From Oscillospiraceae bacterium (GTDB lineage: Bacteria > Bacillota > Clostridia > Oscillospirales > Ruminococcaceae): a DNA stretch of 8,732 nucleotides. Within the stretch, counting starts at the first letter, position 1. The number at the start of each line of letters is the position of its first letter. The DNA lies in the NCBI GenBank assembly GCA_009784765.1, contig WQXP01000036.1:1-8732 (forward strand), in the 5' to 3' direction. The notes under the pieces were generated by a model, which was not told where the DNA came from, did no database searches, and saw only the letters and a list, made by a program, of their open reading frames with translations. Position numbers and translations under genes: made by a program. This document shows positions 6,896 through 8,732 of this stretch, in pieces.

Positions 6896-7371
6896 TCATT
6901 TATGCTCGTTCTCCTTTGCAAAGTATTGCGATTTTATTGCGTCAGCAACGGCAGTAATCATCAGCACACAAACCGAGTTTCCCATTTGTTTGTATTGTTC
7001 GGTAATAGCAGAAGTGCGAATAAAATCATCAGGAAAACCCATTATACGAAAACATTCAGCTATAGTCAACTTACGAACGCGATTATCGCCGGTTAATATC
7101 CAGTATCGCCCTGATGTTTCTTGTGACGTTAGGGTCGGAATAGAACCCTCAACCGAATGAATACGATTAGTCTGCCTGTGAACCCGCGAAAGGTGTTCTG
7201 TACCGGGGCGAACCCCTGCCTTACGAATATTTTTGTTTCTGTACCCTACAAACCGTAATCCTGATTTCTTTTGCGTAACAGGATTTTCAATCAACGTATA
7301 TTCTTCAACCCGGCTTTTTCCATACCGAGCCGAATTCCCCCAATCCCGCAAAACAAGTCTATAAACCTCAT
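6896..7371 (-). pseudogene. Internally deleted DNA (cytosine-5-)methyltransferase remnant
   Basis: Two out-of-frame pieces of one m5C methyltransferase. The first piece starts at ATG 7371 and reads MRFIDLFCGIGGIRLGMEKAG, the start and AdoMet-binding motif I of this family, then hits a TGA at 7293-7291. The second piece, open from a TTG at 7351 in another frame to a TGA at 6896, becomes homologous-looking from about VEEYTLIENP onward. It includes GLRFVGYRNKNIRKAG, HLSRVHRQTNRIHS, PTLTSQE, then motif IX (VRKLTIAECFRIMGFPDDF) and motif X (QMGNSVCV). The catalytic PCQ loop (motif IV), ENV (motif VI), motif VIII and much of the target-recognition region are missing, about 150-200 codons judged from typical enzyme size. 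The junction probably lies near 7305-7330. The usual Pro after GNSVCV is Leu, consistent with decay. The gene starts 4 nt after the SEDS gene with a good AGAGGAG site, so it was once an operon member. It cannot methylate DNA as it stands. Confidence 0.85.
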
Positions 7372-7375
7372 ACCC

Positions 7376-8539
7376 CTACTCCTCTTCATAAAACATATGC
7401 CGCGTCTTTTTCCGATGCGCCCACACGCTCAGAACCAATCCTGTGCCGAGCCACAGAGCGAGGGTGTAGCTCCCCCCTGCGCTGATGAAAGGAAGCTGGC
7501 TTCCTGCGACGGGCGTAACCCCGAGAACCATACCGACATTGACGACGACTTCAAAGAAAATCATCGCGAAAACGCCGAAGCAAATCATACGCCCGAGATA
7601 GTCTTTGGCGGTGTTCGCGGTAATGAGCATTCGCGTGCAAATCAGCGCGATTATCGCAAGAGTGAGTATACAACCCACGAGCCCCAATGTCATGCCCACA
7701 TAGGCGAACATGAAGTCGTTATGGATTGCGTAGACGTGGATATATTCGCCCCCTGTGAGCCCTTGCCCCGTCATTCCGCCGGAGTTCAGCGCGGCTAATC
7801 CGCCCCATTGCTGCCAGAAGCCGTCGAGCATATGTGCTTCCCGGAGTTCATCGTCGAAGAGAATCATAATCCGCATTTTGTGATGCGGCTCAGCGACATA
7901 GTTCCAAAGAAATGCCGCGATTAAAGGAGAAGCGACGACTGCCGCCGCGATATACTTCCACGAAAGCCCTGCCGTGAAAAGCATAATCAGGAAAATGCCA
8001 ATCAGAATAGTCGTCGTTCCGTGGTCTTTCTGCGAAAACACGAGTGCTGCAGGTAAAGCCCCGTGTAAGCAGAGAAGGAGAACGTGTTTGATGTCGCTGA
8101 TGCTCTCGCCTTTTTTGACGATGTGGTTGAGGTGCGTCGCAAAAGTCAAGATAAAAACGACGCGCAAAAAAGCCGACGGCTGAATCTCAACAATTCCCAA
8201 ATCCAACCAGTTTAAGTCCGGCGCGTCCCCCGTCCGTTTGCCGAGGGGCGTAAAAAGCAGGAGCGAGAGCGTCAATCCCCCTCCTGCAGCAACGTACCAA
8301 ATTTTCGACAAAAAGCGATAGTTAATCCCGCAGAGGACTAACGCAAGCAAAATTCCGACACTTGCCGACAGAAGCTGCATGAGCCAAGTCCGTGACGAAA
8401 CCACAGCAAGATTAACCCCGTTGCTGTACATGGTGTTAAGCAGAAGAACGCTGAAAGCACTCGCCGCCAAACATAACAGCAACAGGAAATAATCTAACCG
8501 TTTGAGATATTGCCAAATGTGGTTTAATGCTTGATTCAT
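7376..8539 (-). CDS. SEDS family peptidoglycan glycosyltransferase (RodA/FtsW/SpoVE)
   Basis: A polytopic membrane protein of 387 residues, the usual length for the family. SEDS proteins polymerise lipid II into glycan strands with a partner class B penicillin-binding protein, either in elongation (RodA), division (FtsW) or sporulation (SpoVE). Visible motifs are IQPSAFLRVVFIL (119-131, usually QPSEFxK), QKDHGTT (170-176), the LNSGGMTGQGL loop (251-261), HNDFMFA (273-279) with the candidate catalytic Asp275, and NVGMVLGVTPVAGSQLPF (334-351) followed by ISAGGS. The usual GEELG after the catalytic loop is GMTLG (282-286). No partner PBP is in the window, so RodA cannot be separated from FtsW with certainty; RodA is a mild preference. 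The ATG follows the ilvC stop codon by 5 nt, with only a weak, distant GGGAA site (8551-8555), suggesting coupled translation. The product sits naturally with the downstream DUF368 protein, since its substrate is carried on undecaprenyl phosphate. Confidence 0.9.
   Translation of the reverse strand: MNQALNHIWQYLKRLDYFLLLLCLAASAFSVLLLNTMYSNGVNLAVVSSRTWLMQLLSASVGILLALVLCGINYRFLSKIWYVAAGGGLTLSLLLFTPLGKRTGDAPDLNWLDLGIVEIQPSAFLRVVFILTFATHLNHIVKKGESISDIKHVLLLCLHGALPAALVFSQKDHGTTTILIGIFLIMLFTAGLSWKYIAAAVVASPLIAAFLWNYVAEPHHKMRIMILFDDELREAHMLDGFWQQWGGLAALNSGGMTGQGLTGGEYIHVYAIHNDFMFAYVGMTLGLVGCILTLAIIALICTRMLITANTAKDYLGRMICFGVFAMIFFEVVVNVGMVLGVTPVAGSQLPFISAGGSYTLALWLGTGLVLSVWAHRKKTRHMFYEEE
7379..7385 (-). 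promoter_or_regulatory. Ribosome binding site preserved in front of the broken methyltransferase
   Basis: Reads AGAGGAG on the minus strand, 7 nt before the ATG at 7371. It is formed by the final Glu codons of the SEDS gene, just before that gene's TAG stop. Translation from it would yield only a 26-residue peptide ending in TGA at 7291. Confidence 0.6.
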
Positions 8540-8544
8540 TAAAA

Positions 8545-8732
8545 TTAGTTTTCCCAGTTATACATTTTGCGGAGTTCCTCACCGACTTTTTCATGACCCG
8601 CCTCAGCTTCGAGCCGCTTAATCGCCTTGTAATGGGCACGCCCTGCCTTGTTCTCCATAATCCAGTTGCGGGCAAAAGTGCCGTCTTGAATTTCGCGGAG
8701 GACTTTGCGCATTTCTTTGCGAGTTTCCTCTG
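8545..8732 (-). CDS. ilvC: Ketol-acid reductoisomerase, C-terminal end only
   Basis: The last 61 codons of the gene; the rest lies beyond the right edge. I translated the frame from 8730 and found [20 protein letters not shown] followed by a helix ending [12 protein letters not shown] and a TAA at 8547-8545. This matches the conserved C-terminus of ketol-acid reductoisomerase (IQxGxFAxxWIxEN...VGxxLRxMxxW). IlvC converts acetolactate or acetohydroxybutyrate to the dihydroxy acids in valine, leucine and isoleucine synthesis, using NADPH. The catalytic and cofactor-binding residues are outside the window. It is followed after 5 nt by the SEDS gene, an unusual partner for a biosynthetic gene; ilvC is more often next to ilvB/ilvN, ilvD or leuA. 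Confidence 0.9.
   Translation of the reverse strand, partial: EETRKEMRKVLREIQDGTFARNWIMENKAGRAHYKAIKRLEAEAGHEKVGEELRKMYNWEN

Noticed and set aside
6896..7351. Reading the methyltransferase C-terminal piece as an intact small gene starting at TTG 7351
   Set aside because: The stretch before about residue 15 is an out-of-frame reading of motif I, and the in-frame ATG with a good ribosome binding site at 7371 belongs to the other frame. A broken gene explains both pieces better.
8436..8675. Minus-strand 79-codon frame across the ilvC/SEDS junction
   Set aside because: It overlaps the clearly readable IlvC C-terminus and the SEDS start in a different frame and shows no family resemblance.
1..8732. 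Frequent TTCGCG/CGCGAA-like words across the window
   Set aside because: They fall in many codon contexts and look like the result of preferred Ala, Arg, Glu and Phe codons; no spacing, orientation or array pattern was seen.

Overview
The window comes from a bacterium with densely packed genes and roughly half G+C (judged by eye). Every gene I can support lies on the minus strand, so biological order runs from high to low coordinates: ilvC (3' end only) - SEDS peptidoglycan polymerase - broken DNA cytosine methyltransferase - P-type ATPase-like protein - DUF368/PopT-type membrane protein - ThyX-like small protein - membrane-anchored CotH-like protein - PfkA-family phosphofructokinase (5' part only). 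AGGAGG-like ribosome binding sites, the CotH-like gene, the DUF368 gene and a PPi-type phosphofructokinase fit an anaerobic Clostridia-like Bacillota best. That assignment is an inference; there is no rRNA or other firm marker.

The region reads as one long transcription unit. Gaps between neighbours are 5 nt (ilvC/SEDS), 4 nt (SEDS/methyltransferase remnant), 53 nt (remnant/ATPase-like), a 1-nt TGATG overlap (ATPase-like/DUF368), 18 nt (DUF368/ThyX-like), 2 nt (ThyX-like/CotH-like) and 13 nt (CotH-like/pfk). I see no convincing internal promoter or terminator, no tRNA or rRNA gene, no CRISPR array and no insertion sequence. No gene-free stretch exceeds 300 bases.

Functionally, an envelope theme (SEDS glycan polymerase, predicted undecaprenyl-phosphate translocase, two further membrane-anchored proteins) is flanked by metabolic genes for branched-chain amino acid synthesis and glycolysis.

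Two things stand out. First, the 923-residue P-type ATPase-like protein keeps the fold landmarks of a P2-type pump in one intact frame. It has lost the phosphorylated aspartate, the TGES glutamate, the P-domain lysine, the ND of GDGxND and the PEGL glutamate, so it looks like a catalytically dead pseudo-pump translationally coupled to the DUF368 gene. Second, a cytosine-5 methyltransferase has been reduced to its start, ribosome binding site and motif I joined out of frame to its C-terminal motifs IX and X, with the catalytic middle missing.
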